Origin: an uncultured Telmatospirillum sp.
Lineage (GTDB): Bacteria; Pseudomonadota; Alphaproteobacteria; Rhodospirillales; Magnetospirillaceae
Reading direction: 5' to 3'
Length of the DNA: 44,924 nucleotides
NCBI GenBank assembly: GCA_903858635.1
Contig: CAIOJO010000404.1
Coordinates: 1 to 44,924, forward strand
Shown: piece by piece, positions 9,569-18,749 of the stretch
Numbering within the stretch: position 1 is the first letter of the stretch
How the letters are laid out: each line of letters begins with the position of its first letter
Program-made: the position numbers and the translations under genes
Notes under the pieces: model-generated
The model's database searches: none
Told to the model about the DNA's origin: nothing
The model's input: the letters and a program-made list of their open reading frames with translations, nothing else

Positions 9569-9781
9569 AACACAACCGTCCCCACTGGAGCTGACCGTCT
9601 GACCCCTCCTCATATGGTGCGCGCAATGCCCGTGCGCGCGGGTGACGGTCGACTCATGCCAAGCGGATAATTGCCATACGCCGGGCGCCTTGTCACGGAC
9701 GGTAGAGCGCCCAATGGTCGATAGGCCGACAGGCCAGCCGATCGGACCTCTCGCCGACTTCGGATCGCATTGTTTGGTCAA

Positions 9782-9787
9782 TATAAT
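9782..9787 (+). promoter_or_regulatory. Candidate -10 element of the response regulator gene
   Basis: A perfect TATAAT lies 42 nt upstream of the ATG at 9829. The sequence 17 nt further upstream (TTCGGA) is only a poor -35, so this is a weak promoter prediction. Confidence 0.35.
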
Positions 9788-9828
9788 ACCCGCAACGACA
9801 CCGTCACCCATTGGCCCCGGGTCCCTTG

Positions 9829-10206
9829 ATGGCAAGAATTCTCGTCGTGGACAACGATCCCCCTTACCGCGAAATGGTGGAGACAATGCTTCTCCGCCAG
9901 GGTCACTCCGTGCTGGCCGCCGAAAACGGCCGGCAATGTCTCGACCGACTGGACCAACAGGCGGTCGACCTCGTCATCACCGATTTCTTTATTCCCGTGC
10001 AGGATGTGGTCGAGACAATTGTCGCCATTCGTGGACAGGGTTACGCCATTCCCATCATCGGTATGACCGACGGATTGGCAGGATCGGCGATGATGCGGCT
10101 GTGCACGGATGCCATGCTGGTCAAACCCTTTTCGGCGACCGAACTGAGCGCCGCCATCAACGCGTCATTGGCCGGTCAGCCGGACAAAGGATCTGTCGTG
10201 CCCTGA
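9829..10206 (+). CDS. Single-domain response regulator (CheY-like)
   Basis: The 125-aa protein is a bare receiver domain. It starts MARILVVDNDPPYREMV (acidic pocket), with the phospho-acceptor Asp in DLVITDFFIP, the switch Thr in IIGMTDG and the conserved Lys in MLVKPFS. There is no output domain, so it works by protein-protein contact or as a phosphate relay. ATG 9829 is preferred to TTG 9811 because MARILVVDND is the usual receiver N-terminus. No kinase is adjacent; the hybrid kinase at 350-2725 is the nearest candidate, but no link is shown. Confidence 0.88.
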   Translation: MARILVVDNDPPYREMVETMLLRQGHSVLAAENGRQCLDRLDQQAVDLVITDFFIPVQDVVETIVAIRGQGYAIPIIGMTDGLAGSAMMRLCTDAMLVKPFSATELSAAINASLAGQPDKGSVVP

Positions 10207-10546
10207 GCATTCATGCGCAGGGGTCTGGCTGGAGGCCACGCTGCATCGCGCCATCGCCGGGCGATCCGGCGGACCGCCACCAGGACGTGGTCGATTTCAT
10301 GCTGGAACTGGAGAACGGGCCGGTCGGGACCGAGCGCCCAGCCGGCCGACGGCAGTCGCTCTACGATCAGAGGCAGATCGCTCGGACTGGCCCTCCTGGC
10401 GTCCCTGGCCCGGCACTGAGCCCGGCATCCGGTGCATAGCCCTGCAGTTCGCCGCCTTCCCCGGCGTCTACTCCGGAAGTTGGGATGGCCGGCGGCCAGC
10501 CCAGAACACACATCGAGGGTCGGGCCCGCCCCCCTTCGGAGAGCCG
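10207..10546. other. Intergenic stretch without a recognisable gene
   Basis: 340 bases between the response regulator and the PLD-family gene. One plus frame contains a protein-like run (QDVVDFMLELENGPVG, about 10279-10326), but it has no credible start and turns into low-complexity sequence, so it may be a decayed gene. A GGAGAG ribosome binding site for the next gene is at its right end. Confidence 0.4.
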
Positions 10547-11956
10547 ATGATCCCGCTGTCGTTCCGCTTCGCCGCGTCGACCTTTCGCCGGATCGCATTC
10601 CCGGTCGCCTTCGGCTGCATGCTGGCCGGCTGCGGCAGTGTTCCGCAGATCGACGAGCTGACGGTGATCGGCGATGGCAGCCTGCCCCATGTCATCGGCG
10701 CCCATGGGCCCCTCACGGCGCGGCAGAGCAAGGCCCTGCTCGACCGGCTGGCGGCCGAAGGAGGGCAGGCCGATCTGCTCAGGCGTCATCTGGCGGTGGA
10801 ACAGTCGGTGGCCGAAACGCCGCTGGTCGCCGGCAACCGGGTCCAGCTGCTGGAAGACGGCGAGGCCAGCTTCCGGGCCCTGTTCGCGGCGATCCGCGGG
10901 GCCCGCCAGCAGGTCAATCTCGAGTACTTCATCCTCGAAGACGTCGAGAGCGACAACCTGCATCTCAGCGATCTGCTGCTGCAGAAGCGCGGCGAGGGCG
11001 TTGCCGTCAACATCATCTACGACAGCTTCGGCTCGATGGCGACGCCGGCTTCGTTTTTCGAGCGCCTGCGCGGCGCCGGTGTCAATCTGGTCAGCTTCAA
11101 CCCGATGAATCCGCTCGATGCCAAGACCGGCTACGCCCCCAACGCCCGCGACCACCGCAAGCTGCTGGTGGCGGACGGCCGCACCGGCATCATCGGCGGA
11201 GTCAATCTCAGCACCGATTATGAGAGCCACCCCCTCGGTCTGTCGACGCCGCCCGCGGGACCACCGCAATACTGGCGCGACACCGACGTGCAAATCGACG
11301 GGCCTGTGGTGGCCCAGCTGCAGCGCCTGTTCCTCGCCCATTGGTCACAACAGGGAGGCCCGGCCATCGACCAGTCGGGCTTCTTTCCCACCGTGCCGCC
11401 GCAAGCCCAGGAGGTGGTGCGGATCATCGGCAGCACCCCGGACGATGTCGTACCGCGCTATTACGCCACCCTGCTTTCGGCCATCCGCACGGCGGAGCGG
11501 CGCATTTGGCTGTCCGCCGCCTATTTCGTACCGACCCATCAGGAAAAGGAAGACCTGGCGGCGGCGGCCAGACGCGGCGTCGATGTCCGGCTGCTGCTGC
11601 CGACCAGCAGCGATTCGTCATTGGCCTTGGCCGTTCAGCGATCCCAATATGGCGACCTGCTGGAGGCCGGAGTGCGCATCTTCGAAACTCAGAACGAGAT
11701 CCTGCATTCCAAGACGGCGACCATCGACGGTGTCTGGTCGGTGATCGGCTCGTCCAATTTCGACCATCGCAGCGTGATCTTCAACGACGAGGTCGACGCC
11801 GTCTTTCTTGGCAGCAATACCGCCGGTCAGCTCGAGCGGATGTTCGAGGCCGATGCCGCCAAGGCGAAAACGGTCGAGCTGTCCCGCTGGCGCGACCGCC
11901 CCTTGGGCGAGCGGATCGAAGAACTGTTCGCCCGCCTGTGGCAGAACATGCTGTAG
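10547..11956 (+). CDS. PLD-family phosphatidyltransferase, ClsC-like cardiolipin synthase lipoprotein
   Basis: The 469-aa protein has an N-terminal signal with lipobox LAGC (cysteine about residue 28), followed by two phospholipase-D domains. HKD motif 1 is HRKLLVAD (His203) followed by GGVNLSTDY. HKD motif 2 is HSKTATID (His387) followed by GSSNFDHRS. The two-HKD layout and the length (ClsC/YmdC is about 473 aa) point to cardiolipin synthesis or a related transphosphatidylation at the envelope. Lipid modification with Gly at +2 suggests an outer-membrane, periplasm-facing location. GGAGAG precedes ATG 10547. It converges with the peptidase gene with only 10 nt between stops. Confidence 0.88.
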   Translation: MIPLSFRFAASTFRRIAFPVAFGCMLAGCGSVPQIDELTVIGDGSLPHVIGAHGPLTARQSKALLDRLAAEGGQADLLRRHLAVEQSVAETPLVAGNRVQLLEDGEASFRALFAAIRGARQQVNLEYFILEDVESDNLHLSDLLLQKRGEGVAVNIIYDSFGSMATPASFFERLRGAGVNLVSFNPMNPLDAKTGYAPNARDHRKLLVADGRTGIIGGVNLSTDYESHPLGLSTPPAGPPQYWRDTDVQIDGPVVAQLQRLFLAHWSQQGGPAIDQSGFFPTVPPQAQEVVRIIGSTPDDVVPRYYATLLSAIRTAERRIWLSAAYFVPTHQEKEDLAAAARRGVDVRLLLPTSSDSSLALAVQRSQYGDLLEAGVRIFETQNEILHSKTATIDGVWSVIGSSNFDHRSVIFNDEVDAVFLGSNTAGQLERMFEADAAKAKTVELSRWRDRPLGERIEELFARLWQNML

Positions 11957-11966
11957 GGGTGGGGGG

Positions 11967-12608
11967 TCAGGCGGCGAGGGCGCTCGGGGCGAGGTCGGCG
12001 TAGCCGTCGAAGAAACCGACCGACTGCTCGGCAAAGCCGGCCATCCCCGCCTGTACCCGCTCGGGAAGCTTGGCCAGACCCTGCGGCGCCACCATGGCCA
12101 GCGGGTCGAGGTCCATCCGGTCGATGCCGTGCAGCACGCCGAGGCAGAGGGCGAAATAGACCATGAAGGAGCCCCAGTCGTGCCGCTTGGCGGCGTCCAA
12201 CAGGCCGGCGGCATCGCTCTTGAAGGCGCGGAAGCAATCCTCCCCGTCCGAATGTCGGCAAGCGATGCGGTTGGCGTAGTACTCGGAGGACATCTTGTAG
12301 GCCAGGTGCCACTGCGACGGCATGCCACAGCCAAGGTTGTCGACGCTGTCCTGCCGGCGAACGGCGATATCCGAGACATGCGCCAGTTCATGGGCGATGG
12401 TGAAGGCATTGCAGGACGACAGATACATGGTCGTTTCGACCCGGCCGCCGTGGCCGAGCCGCGGCATCACCTTACCCTCGTAGCCGGGGAGGTCGGCCTT
12501 CTCGATCTGGCGGAGATCGCCCAACCGGAAGTGGCCGGCACGAAACCGGTCCAGCAACTGACGGATGGACCATTCTTCCGCGTGGTCGAAGCCGAGCACC
12601 TGCACCAT
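11967..12608 (-). CDS. Putative HExxH zinc peptidase next to the Pls-type synthetase
   Basis: The 213-aa protein starts MVQVLGFDHAEEWSIRQLL. Near residue 70 it has NAFTIAHELAHVSDI, a canonical HExxH zinc site. About 55 residues later SSEYYANRIACRH offers a plausible third ligand glutamate. The rest is unfamiliar, and no signal peptide is seen, so it should be cytoplasmic. It lies 108 nt downstream of the Pls-type synthetase on the same strand and is probably co-transcribed. A role in processing, degrading or giving immunity to the synthetase product is inference by analogy with zinc peptidases known to degrade epsilon-poly-lysine in producers. The upstream in-frame ATG 12674 is less likely. 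Confidence 0.62.
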   Translation of the reverse strand: MVQVLGFDHAEEWSIRQLLDRFRAGHFRLGDLRQIEKADLPGYEGKVMPRLGHGGRVETTMYLSSCNAFTIAHELAHVSDIAVRRQDSVDNLGCGMPSQWHLAYKMSSEYYANRIACRHSDGEDCFRAFKSDAAGLLDAAKRHDWGSFMVYFALCLGVLHGIDRMDLDPLAMVAPQGLAKLPERVQAGMAGFAEQSVGFFDGYADLAPSALAA

Positions 12609-12716
12609 GGTCACCGATACCCCTCGCTGCTTTCCTTGGGGGGTACCGTGTCCTGGGGAGGGGTGCCTTGTCATTACCGAAAAGGAGGTATCCCCAGAGA
12701 ATCCTCCCGACGGTGT

Positions 12717-15700
12717 TCAGACGGCCAGTTCGGCCCCCGCCGCCAACCCGACGGCCTCGGCTTCCGCCACCGCTGTCGGCCGCACCGCCGCCGGTGCCGT
12801 CTGCGCGGGTGCGCCGTACCACTGGCTGTGCGCCGGAATTTCCTCGCCCTTCATGATGATGGTGAGCTGGCCGATCTGCGCGAAGTCGCCGATCATGGTG
12901 TCATAGAGCACGGTCGAACCGCTGCCCAGGCTCACCCCGCGTCCCAGGTTGACGCGACCGACCTTCATCACCCGGTCCTCGTAGAGATGGGTCTGCAGGG
13001 CCGACATCCCGTTGATGGCGGAAAAATCGCCGACCGAGACGCAGTCGAACTCGGTGATGTCGGTGCTGTCCATGTAGACGCCCCGGCCGAACTTGCAACC
13101 GAACAGGCGCAATACCCAGGGCAGCATCGGGGTGCCGCGCAGATGGTCGAGCAGCACCTTGCCGGCCATCCCCCAATACATCACGGCGACCGCCTCGGTG
13201 CGCAACGCCCACCACGACCACATCGGCCGCACGGTCGGCGTATAGGCCCCCATCATCAGCCATTTCACCCCGATCGCGGCCAGCACCAAGGCGCAAGAAA
13301 TGGCCACGCTGCAGGCGGCGAACAGCGGCAGCATGGTGCCGTAATCACGGTCGAGGATGGACTGGGCGAGCATTTCGACGGCCAGGGTGCCGAAGGTGAT
13401 GAACAGCATGGTCGGCAGCGACACGCTGAACGCCTCGAACAGGGCGCGGCCCAGGCGGCGCCACCGCGACGGCTCATAGGTCCAGTTGGCCGCCACGTCG
13501 TCGAAGCGCTGGCGTACCGGCAGCTTCATCGGCGGGCTGCCGAACCAGATGTCGTTCGGCTCCATCTGCTGATGGGCGGCCGGCGGGCGCGATTTGATGC
13601 CGATCAGCGTACCGGCCGGGATATCCGTTCCCGGCGGCACCACGGCATCGTTGCCGACGAACACCCGCGCCCCCGTCTTCACCCGCTTCAGGAACATCCA
13701 GCCGCGGCGGATGTCCTCGTCGCCAAGGACCACCTCGTCGGCGATGAAACATTTCTCGCCGATCTCGGTCAGGTCGTAGCGCCCGGCCAGATTGGTCGAA
13801 ATCTCGGCGTCCTTGCCGATTTTCGCCCCCATCAGGCGGTACCAATTGCGCATATAGACGGTGGCGTAGAGCGAAGACAGGGTCTCCAGCGTCAGCTCGG
13901 TGGCCAGGGCGACGATCCATTTGCGCAGATAGAACGAGCTGTAGACCGAATAGGTGCCGGCTTCGACCCGCGGCAGGACCGTCCAGCGCACCAGGGCAAT
14001 CAGCAGAACGGTGATCAGGATCAGCGCCATCGCCGTCGGCCAGGCCAGCACCGGCAGGAAATAGAGATAGCTGACCGGCACCATGCTGCTGATCACGTCG
14101 CTCAGATTGTCGAACAGATAAAACGCCGGAATCACCGGGATCAAGGTGATGGGCGGCAATAACACCAGCATCACCGCATAGACCACGCTCAGCACGCCGC
14201 GCCGGAACGCCGTCGCCTGGGCCGGGGCCGGCAGGGCGTCGCGATCGACCACACCGGTGGGGCGGGCCGGCGAACCATCCCATATTTCCCAGCTGCCGAC
14301 GCGACTCCCGGCGGCCAGGCTGGTCAGGTCGCCCAACTCGGCGCCCTCGCCGACGCTGACATCCGGCCCGATGACGCAGGAGGTGCCGATATAGGCGTCG
14401 TCACCGATGGCGATGCGGCCGATGACCAGTTCGTCGCCGATCACCTCGGCATTGGCGAATTGGGCCTTGCCGCCGATGGTCGCCCCCCGGCCGATGGTGA
14501 CCAGGTCGAGAGCGCCGGCCTCGAAGTCGCAGATCAGCGCTTCGGCCCCCACCTTGGCCCCCAGGCAACGCAGGATCAGCCGCATGATCGGCGTGCCCTG
14601 GAACCATTTGACGTGAATCATGCTGGTGAAGCGCTGGGCCAGCCACCAGCGGAAGAAATAGACGCCCCAGACGGGATAGCGCCCGGGTTTGGTGCGGCCG
14701 ATGACCAGCCATTTGGCGGCGATGGCGATCCCCGTGGTGCCGATATTGATCACGCCATAGGTGCCCAGCAGCGCGGTGACCTCGCGCAGGAAATTATGCT
14801 CCTCGCCGGAAAACAGCTGGTAGGCGACGAAGACGCCGAGCCAGGGCGCCGTGGTCAGGGCCAGGATGATCGGCAGCACCGCCGCCTGGGCCAGGCCGCA
14901 CAGGAGGCGCCGCAGCAAGTGCGGCGGCCGGAAGGCCAGGGACGGCGCCGGGCCGGTCGGGTGGTCGGCGCGGCGCCCGTCGAGACGCCCGGCCATGGCC
15001 CGCAAGCTGCGCAGACCGTAGATGTCCTGCAGGGTCAAGGTGGCCAGGGCGGGGGTTTCACGCACCGCCGAGACAAATCGTGCGGCAATCAGCGAGTGAC
15101 CGCCCAGATCGACGAAGAAGTCCGCCTCGAAGGGAATGCCCTGACCCGGGAACACCCTCTGGGCCGCCGCCAGCAGCGCCGCTTCGGTGGGCGACTGAGG
15201 CTCCTCCTGCGCTTCCTCTTCGACGGCAGTCAAGGGCCAGGCCTGCAGGGCCTTGCGATCGACCTTGCCGGAGACCATGCGGGGCACCGCCCCGATCGTC
15301 TCGAAATGGGACGGCACCATGTAGCTGGGCAACTGCTGGCGCAGGGCACCGCGCAGCGCCGCCCGATCGACCTCGCCCCCGGGCTGCGGGACCAGGAAGG
15401 CGACCAGGCGGTCGGCGCCGGCCTCGTGGCACAGGACCACCGCCGCCTGGGCAATCCCCGGACAGGTCGACAGCCGCGCCTCGATTTCCCCCAGCTCGAC
15501 CCGATAGCCGCGGATCTTTACCTGATCGTCGATGCGGCCGTGGAACAGCAGCCGGCCCATAGGGTCGACGCTGACGGCGTCGCCCGAGCGGTAGAGCAGC
15601 GGATCGAGGCCTTGGCTGTCGAACGGGTTGGCGATGAACTTCTGGGCGGTCAGTTCGGGACGATTCAGATAGCCGCCGGCGACCCCCGGGCCGCCGATCA

Positions 15701-16787
15701 GCAGCTCGCCTTCGACGCCCGGCGGCACCACCTGCAACGCCTCGTCCACCACGTAGCAGCTGTAGTTGGGCAGCGGCCGGCCGATGGTGACCGAGTCGCC
15801 CGAGTGCAGCTCGGCGACGGTGGCGACCACGGTCGCTTCGGTCGGGCCGTAGCTGTTGAGAATACGTCGGCCAGGGCGGCTCCAGCGGTCGACCAGGGCC
15901 GGTGGGCAAGCCTCACCGCCCAGGATGATCAGCCGTAGCGACGGCACGCCGGCGGTCAACATGACGAGCAGCGTCGGAACCGCCGACAGCACGGTGATGC
16001 CGGCCGTCGTCATGACCTCGGCCAGACGGTCGCTTTCCTGCAGCAGCTGACGGGTGGCCACCCATAGGCGGGCCCCCACCAGATAGGGCAGGAAGATCTC
16101 CTCGAGGGAGAGATCGAAGGCAACCGAGGCGCCCTGGAACACCACGTCGCGCGATTCGACGCCGTAGACGCTGTTGGCCGAACGCAGGTAATGGCAGATG
16201 TTGCGGTGGCTGATCACCACGCCCTTGGGCTTGCCGGTGGAGCCCGAGGTATAGATGACATAGGCCGGATCGGCCGGGGTGGCGCCCTCGGCCCGCGGGT
16301 CGGGCGGGACCTCATCCCGGGCGGCGGCGAGCTCGCCATAGGCCAGGATTGGCGCCGGCTGCTTGCCGGCCTTGGCGGCCGTCATCTCGTCGACGATCAG
16401 CGCCGCGGCGGCGCAGTCCTCGAGGCAGTCGGCCACCCGTTCGGCCGGAACGTCGAAATCCAGCGGCAGATAGGCCGCGCCCGCCTTCAATATGCCCAGC
16501 AGGGCGACATGCAGATCGAGCGAGCGGGCCATCCACAGACCGACGAAGCTGCCCCGGCCGATGCCCTGCGCCCGCAAGGCACAAGCGACCCGATTGGCCG
16601 CGCCGTTCAACTCGGCGTAGGTCCTGGCCTGGCCATCACAAATCAGCGCCGGACGCGAAGCCGCCGCCGACGCCGTCGCGGCGAAGATCTCGGACAGCAA
16701 TTCGTCGCGCAGAAGATAGGGGTCGCGGTTCGACAACGCGTATTCGGCAGGGATCGACGGTCTGATCTGATTCATGACATCCAGCAT
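12717..16787 (-). CDS. Pls/PosA-type single-module NRPS, probable poly(amino acid) synthetase
   Basis: The 1356-aa protein has three parts. An adenylation domain (about 30-530) carries YTSGSTGKPKG, NSYGPTEAT, YRSGD, GRIDDQVKIRGYRVELGE and GKVDRKAL. A peptidyl-carrier domain follows, with the phosphopantetheine serine at 565 (DLGGHSLIAA). The last 750 residues contain about six membrane helices alternating with three left-handed beta-helix (hexapeptide) domains near 765-835, 985-1065 and 1225-1325. There is no condensation or thioesterase domain. This layout and length match epsilon-poly-L-lysine synthetase (Pls, about 1300 aa) and the TIGR02353 NRPS-terminal family. My reading of the specificity residues is DLESILSVVK, close to lysine-type codes. 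The product is unknown. ATG 16775 is an alternative start. Confidence 0.9.
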   Translation of the reverse strand: MLDVMNQIRPSIPAEYALSNRDPYLLRDELLSEIFAATASAAASRPALICDGQARTYAELNGAANRVACALRAQGIGRGSFVGLWMARSLDLHVALLGILKAGAAYLPLDFDVPAERVADCLEDCAAAALIVDEMTAAKAGKQPAPILAYGELAAARDEVPPDPRAEGATPADPAYVIYTSGSTGKPKGVVISHRNICHYLRSANSVYGVESRDVVFQGASVAFDLSLEEIFLPYLVGARLWVATRQLLQESDRLAEVMTTAGITVLSAVPTLLVMLTAGVPSLRLIILGGEACPPALVDRWSRPGRRILNSYGPTEATVVATVAELHSGDSVTIGRPLPNYSCYVVDEALQVVPPGVEGELLIGGPGVAGGYLNRPELTAQKFIANPFDSQGLDPLLYRSGDAVSVDPMGRLLFHGRIDDQVKIRGYRVELGEIEARLSTCPGIAQAAVVLCHEAGADRLVAFLVPQPGGEVDRAALRGALRQQLPSYMVPSHFETIGAVPRMVSGKVDRKALQAWPLTAVEEEAQEEPQSPTEAALLAAAQRVFPGQGIPFEADFFVDLGGHSLIAARFVSAVRETPALATLTLQDIYGLRSLRAMAGRLDGRRADHPTGPAPSLAFRPPHLLRRLLCGLAQAAVLPIILALTTAPWLGVFVAYQLFSGEEHNFLREVTALLGTYGVINIGTTGIAIAAKWLVIGRTKPGRYPVWGVYFFRWWLAQRFTSMIHVKWFQGTPIMRLILRCLGAKVGAEALICDFEAGALDLVTIGRGATIGGKAQFANAEVIGDELVIGRIAIGDDAYIGTSCVIGPDVSVGEGAELGDLTSLAAGSRVGSWEIWDGSPARPTGVVDRDALPAPAQATAFRRGVLSVVYAVMLVLLPPITLIPVIPAFYLFDNLSDVISSMVPVSYLYFLPVLAWPTAMALILITVLLIALVRWTVLPRVEAGTYSVYSSFYLRKWIVALATELTLETLSSLYATVYMRNWYRLMGAKIGKDAEISTNLAGRYDLTEIGEKCFIADEVVLGDEDIRRGWMFLKRVKTGARVFVGNDAVVPPGTDIPAGTLIGIKSRPPAAHQQMEPNDIWFGSPPMKLPVRQRFDDVAANWTYEPSRWRRLGRALFEAFSVSLPTMLFITFGTLAVEMLAQSILDRDYGTMLPLFAACSVAISCALVLAAIGVKWLMMGAYTPTVRPMWSWWALRTEAVAVMYWGMAGKVLLDHLRGTPMLPWVLRLFGCKFGRGVYMDSTDITEFDCVSVGDFSAINGMSALQTHLYEDRVMKVGRVNLGRGVSLGSGSTVLYDTMIGDFAQIGQLTIIMKGEEIPAHSQWYGAPAQTAPAAVRPTAVAEAEAVGLAAGAELAV

Positions 16788-17127
16788 CGCCGTGACACAT
16801 TGCTGGGCACGGTGCGGTTGCGACGGTTTGGTTGGCGCGCTTTTCCGTCATGGGCCACGGCCAGCCTGACCTGGCGAGAACCGCTCAACGCGATCCTTCG
16901 GTACCCCGGCCTTAGCCCCTACGTGATACCGCTTTTGGCCCGATACTACAAAGCGCTCTTTTCGCTAATGGGCCATGTCCTCCGGTTCGGCAACGGCCAC
17001 GATCGCCCGGACTATATAGGGGGATCGCCGCCCCAGTCCACTTTGGCCGATGTTTGGCCATCATCAGGCAAAAGGCTGCCACAATTTCCTGCTGCAATGA
17101 TCGCATCCCGAACGGGGGAGGCCGACC
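16788..17127. other. Divergent intergenic region, Pls-type synthetase / 64-aa protein
   Basis: 340 bases. Two imperfect direct repeats are visible, gcgcttttccgtcatgggcc (about 16837) and gcgctcttttcgctaatggg (about 16952); these could be regulator sites. A TATATAGGG stretch lies near 17012. GGGGGAGG at 17114-17121 is a strong ribosome binding site for the plus-strand small gene. No other coding sequence is recognised. Confidence 0.4.
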
Positions 17128-17322
17128 ATGATCTATCCTTACTATGTCGCGGTCGATGGCCTGGGACGTCCCGGCCCGGCCGCATCGAAGCGCAGCATCG
17201 CCATTCGGGCGGCCGCCCGCACCGGCGCCAAGGTATTCCGGGTCGAGGCTCCCAACGCCTTCCTGGCCCAGCGCAAGGCGCTGCAGGCTTGGCTGGCGGC
17301 CCGCGGCACGATGGCTCATTGA
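17128..17322 (+). CDS. Small basic protein, 64 aa, function unknown
   Basis: ATG 17128 follows a near-ideal ribosome binding site (GGGGGAGG, 6-nt spacing), which is the main reason for calling it. The product (MIYPYYVAVDGLGRPGPAAS ... WLAARGTMAH) is Arg/Lys/Ala-rich with no membrane segment or cysteine. I do not recognise a family. It is divergent from the Pls-type synthetase and convergent with the HlyD-type gene. The GC-rich inverted-repeat-prone DNA after its stop may hold a terminator. Confidence 0.55.
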   Translation: MIYPYYVAVDGLGRPGPAASKRSIAIRAAARTGAKVFRVEAPNAFLAQRKALQAWLAARGTMAH

Positions 17323-17423
17323 TGTCGAGTGCCTCAAGCGCCGGGCCCCCCGGCGCGTCGCGCGCCAGCGGCAAAAAATTGGGGGCCACCGGGTCGATGA
17401 CCCCCTAGTTGGGCGGGAGGACT

Positions 17424-18749
17424 CTAACGGTCGGCCAGGGCTATTTGCTGGCGGACCTTGCGCATCGGCTCGAGCAGATAATCGAGCACCGACTGCTTGC
17501 CGATCAGGATGTCGACCGTCGCCGACATGCCGGGGTGGATTTCCATGGACTGCTGCATGGCAAACACCGAAGGCGCGGTGTGGAGCCGCACCACGTAGGA
17601 GGGATCCGCATCATGCTCGGTGCGCCCCACCTGGCTGACCTGTTCGAGGGTGGCCGGCAGCATGCCATAGGGGTCGGAACCGCCGGCACCGATACGCACC
17701 GATGCGGTTTGTCCCGGCCGCAGCAGGGCGAGGTCGGCGCTCCGCACCTTGCCTTCGATCAGTAGGTCGTCGCCGCTCGACACTTCCTCGGCCACCACCG
17801 CCCCGGCCGAGAGCGTGCTGCCGATCTCGGCGGCCAGCAGCTTCTTGACCACGCCATCGCGCGGCGCCCGAATGTCCTGGCGGGCCAGGCGGTCGGTCAG
17901 ACCGAGCAGCGAGGCGTCGATCGCCGCCATATCGGCATGGGCCTTGGCCAGATCCTGCAAGGCTTGGCTCTGGAAAGCCTGGCGACGCTCATCCACCCGC
18001 TGCTGCGCCTCGTCCACGGCGGCGCGGGCCGCCACCAGCCGATCGCGAACGGCCTCGGTCTCGCCTTCGGCATCGCTCACCTGCCGCTCGGTCTTGAGCA
18101 GTTCGAGACGCGATTTCAGACCGTGCGCCGCCAGGTCGCGCCCCATCGCCAATTCCTGCTCCAAGAAATGCAGGCTGCGACCGAGGGTCCGTTCACGGCC
18201 TTCGAGAAGGGCCTGTTCGCTGCGCCGCTGGGCCAGTTGCTGGCTGAGGATTTGGATGGTCGAACCCAGCTCGGCTCGGCGAGCCCGGAACAGGGCCTGT
18301 TGCCGCGCCGCCGCATCGGGGGCCAGGGCCGCCACGTCGGCCGGAATTTGCGGGGAGCCGCCTTCGGCTTCGGCCGACAGGCGGGCCGCGGCAGCGGCCA
18401 GCACCAGGCGGCGGGCCCGCTGGCTGTCCATCTCCGCCTTGAAATTGGCGTCCTCGAGACGGGCGATGACTTGACCTTGGCTGACGCGCTCACCTTCGGC
18501 CACCAGAAGCTCGCGCAGGATGCCCCCTTCGCGGGCCTGAACCTGCTGGATGGCCGGCGACGGAACAATCTTGCCCTCGGTGCGGGTGACAACGTCATGC
18601 GCCGCGAAATGGGCCCACAAGACGCCCGAGACCATGGCAACGGCGCAAATGGGAACGACCAGCGACAAAACCAGTTGCGGCCGGTGCCGCGCGGCAGTCA
18701 GCAATTCGCGGATCTGCTCGGCATCGGGACGGGACATGGCAAACCTCAT
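17424..18749 (-). CDS. HlyD-family periplasmic adaptor (type I secretion / efflux)
   Basis: One membrane segment (LVLSLVVPICAVAMVSGVLW) is followed by a lipoyl half (IQQVQAREGGILRELLVAEG), a long Ala/Gln/Arg-rich coiled-coil hairpin, the second lipoyl half (DIRAPRDGVVKKLLAAEIGS) and a beta-barrel C-terminus (ADLALLRPGQTASVRIG). Such adaptors link an inner-membrane exporter to a TolC-type channel. The domain order and about 441 aa from ATG 18749 are typical. ATG 18737 has a good TGAGGT ribosome binding site and is an equal alternative. The frame stays open to 19001, but that extension is atypical. No ABC or RND partner is in the window, so its cargo is unknown. Confidence 0.87.
   Translation of the reverse strand: MRFAMSRPDAEQIRELLTAARHRPQLVLSLVVPICAVAMVSGVLWAHFAAHDVVTRTEGKIVPSPAIQQVQAREGGILRELLVAEGERVSQGQVIARLEDANFKAEMDSQRARRLVLAAAAARLSAEAEGGSPQIPADVAALAPDAAARQQALFRARRAELGSTIQILSQQLAQRRSEQALLEGRERTLGRSLHFLEQELAMGRDLAAHGLKSRLELLKTERQVSDAEGETEAVRDRLVAARAAVDEAQQRVDERRQAFQSQALQDLAKAHADMAAIDASLLGLTDRLARQDIRAPRDGVVKKLLAAEIGSTLSAGAVVAEEVSSGDDLLIEGKVRSADLALLRPGQTASVRIGAGGSDPYGMLPATLEQVSQVGRTEHDADPSYVVRLHTAPSVFAMQQSMEIHPGMSATVDILIGKQSVLDYLLEPMRKVRQQIALADR

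Noticed and set aside
11808-14162. 784-codon plus-strand open frame opposite the Pls-type synthetase
   Set aside because: Antisense shadow of the beta-helix region; no motif and no ribosome binding site.
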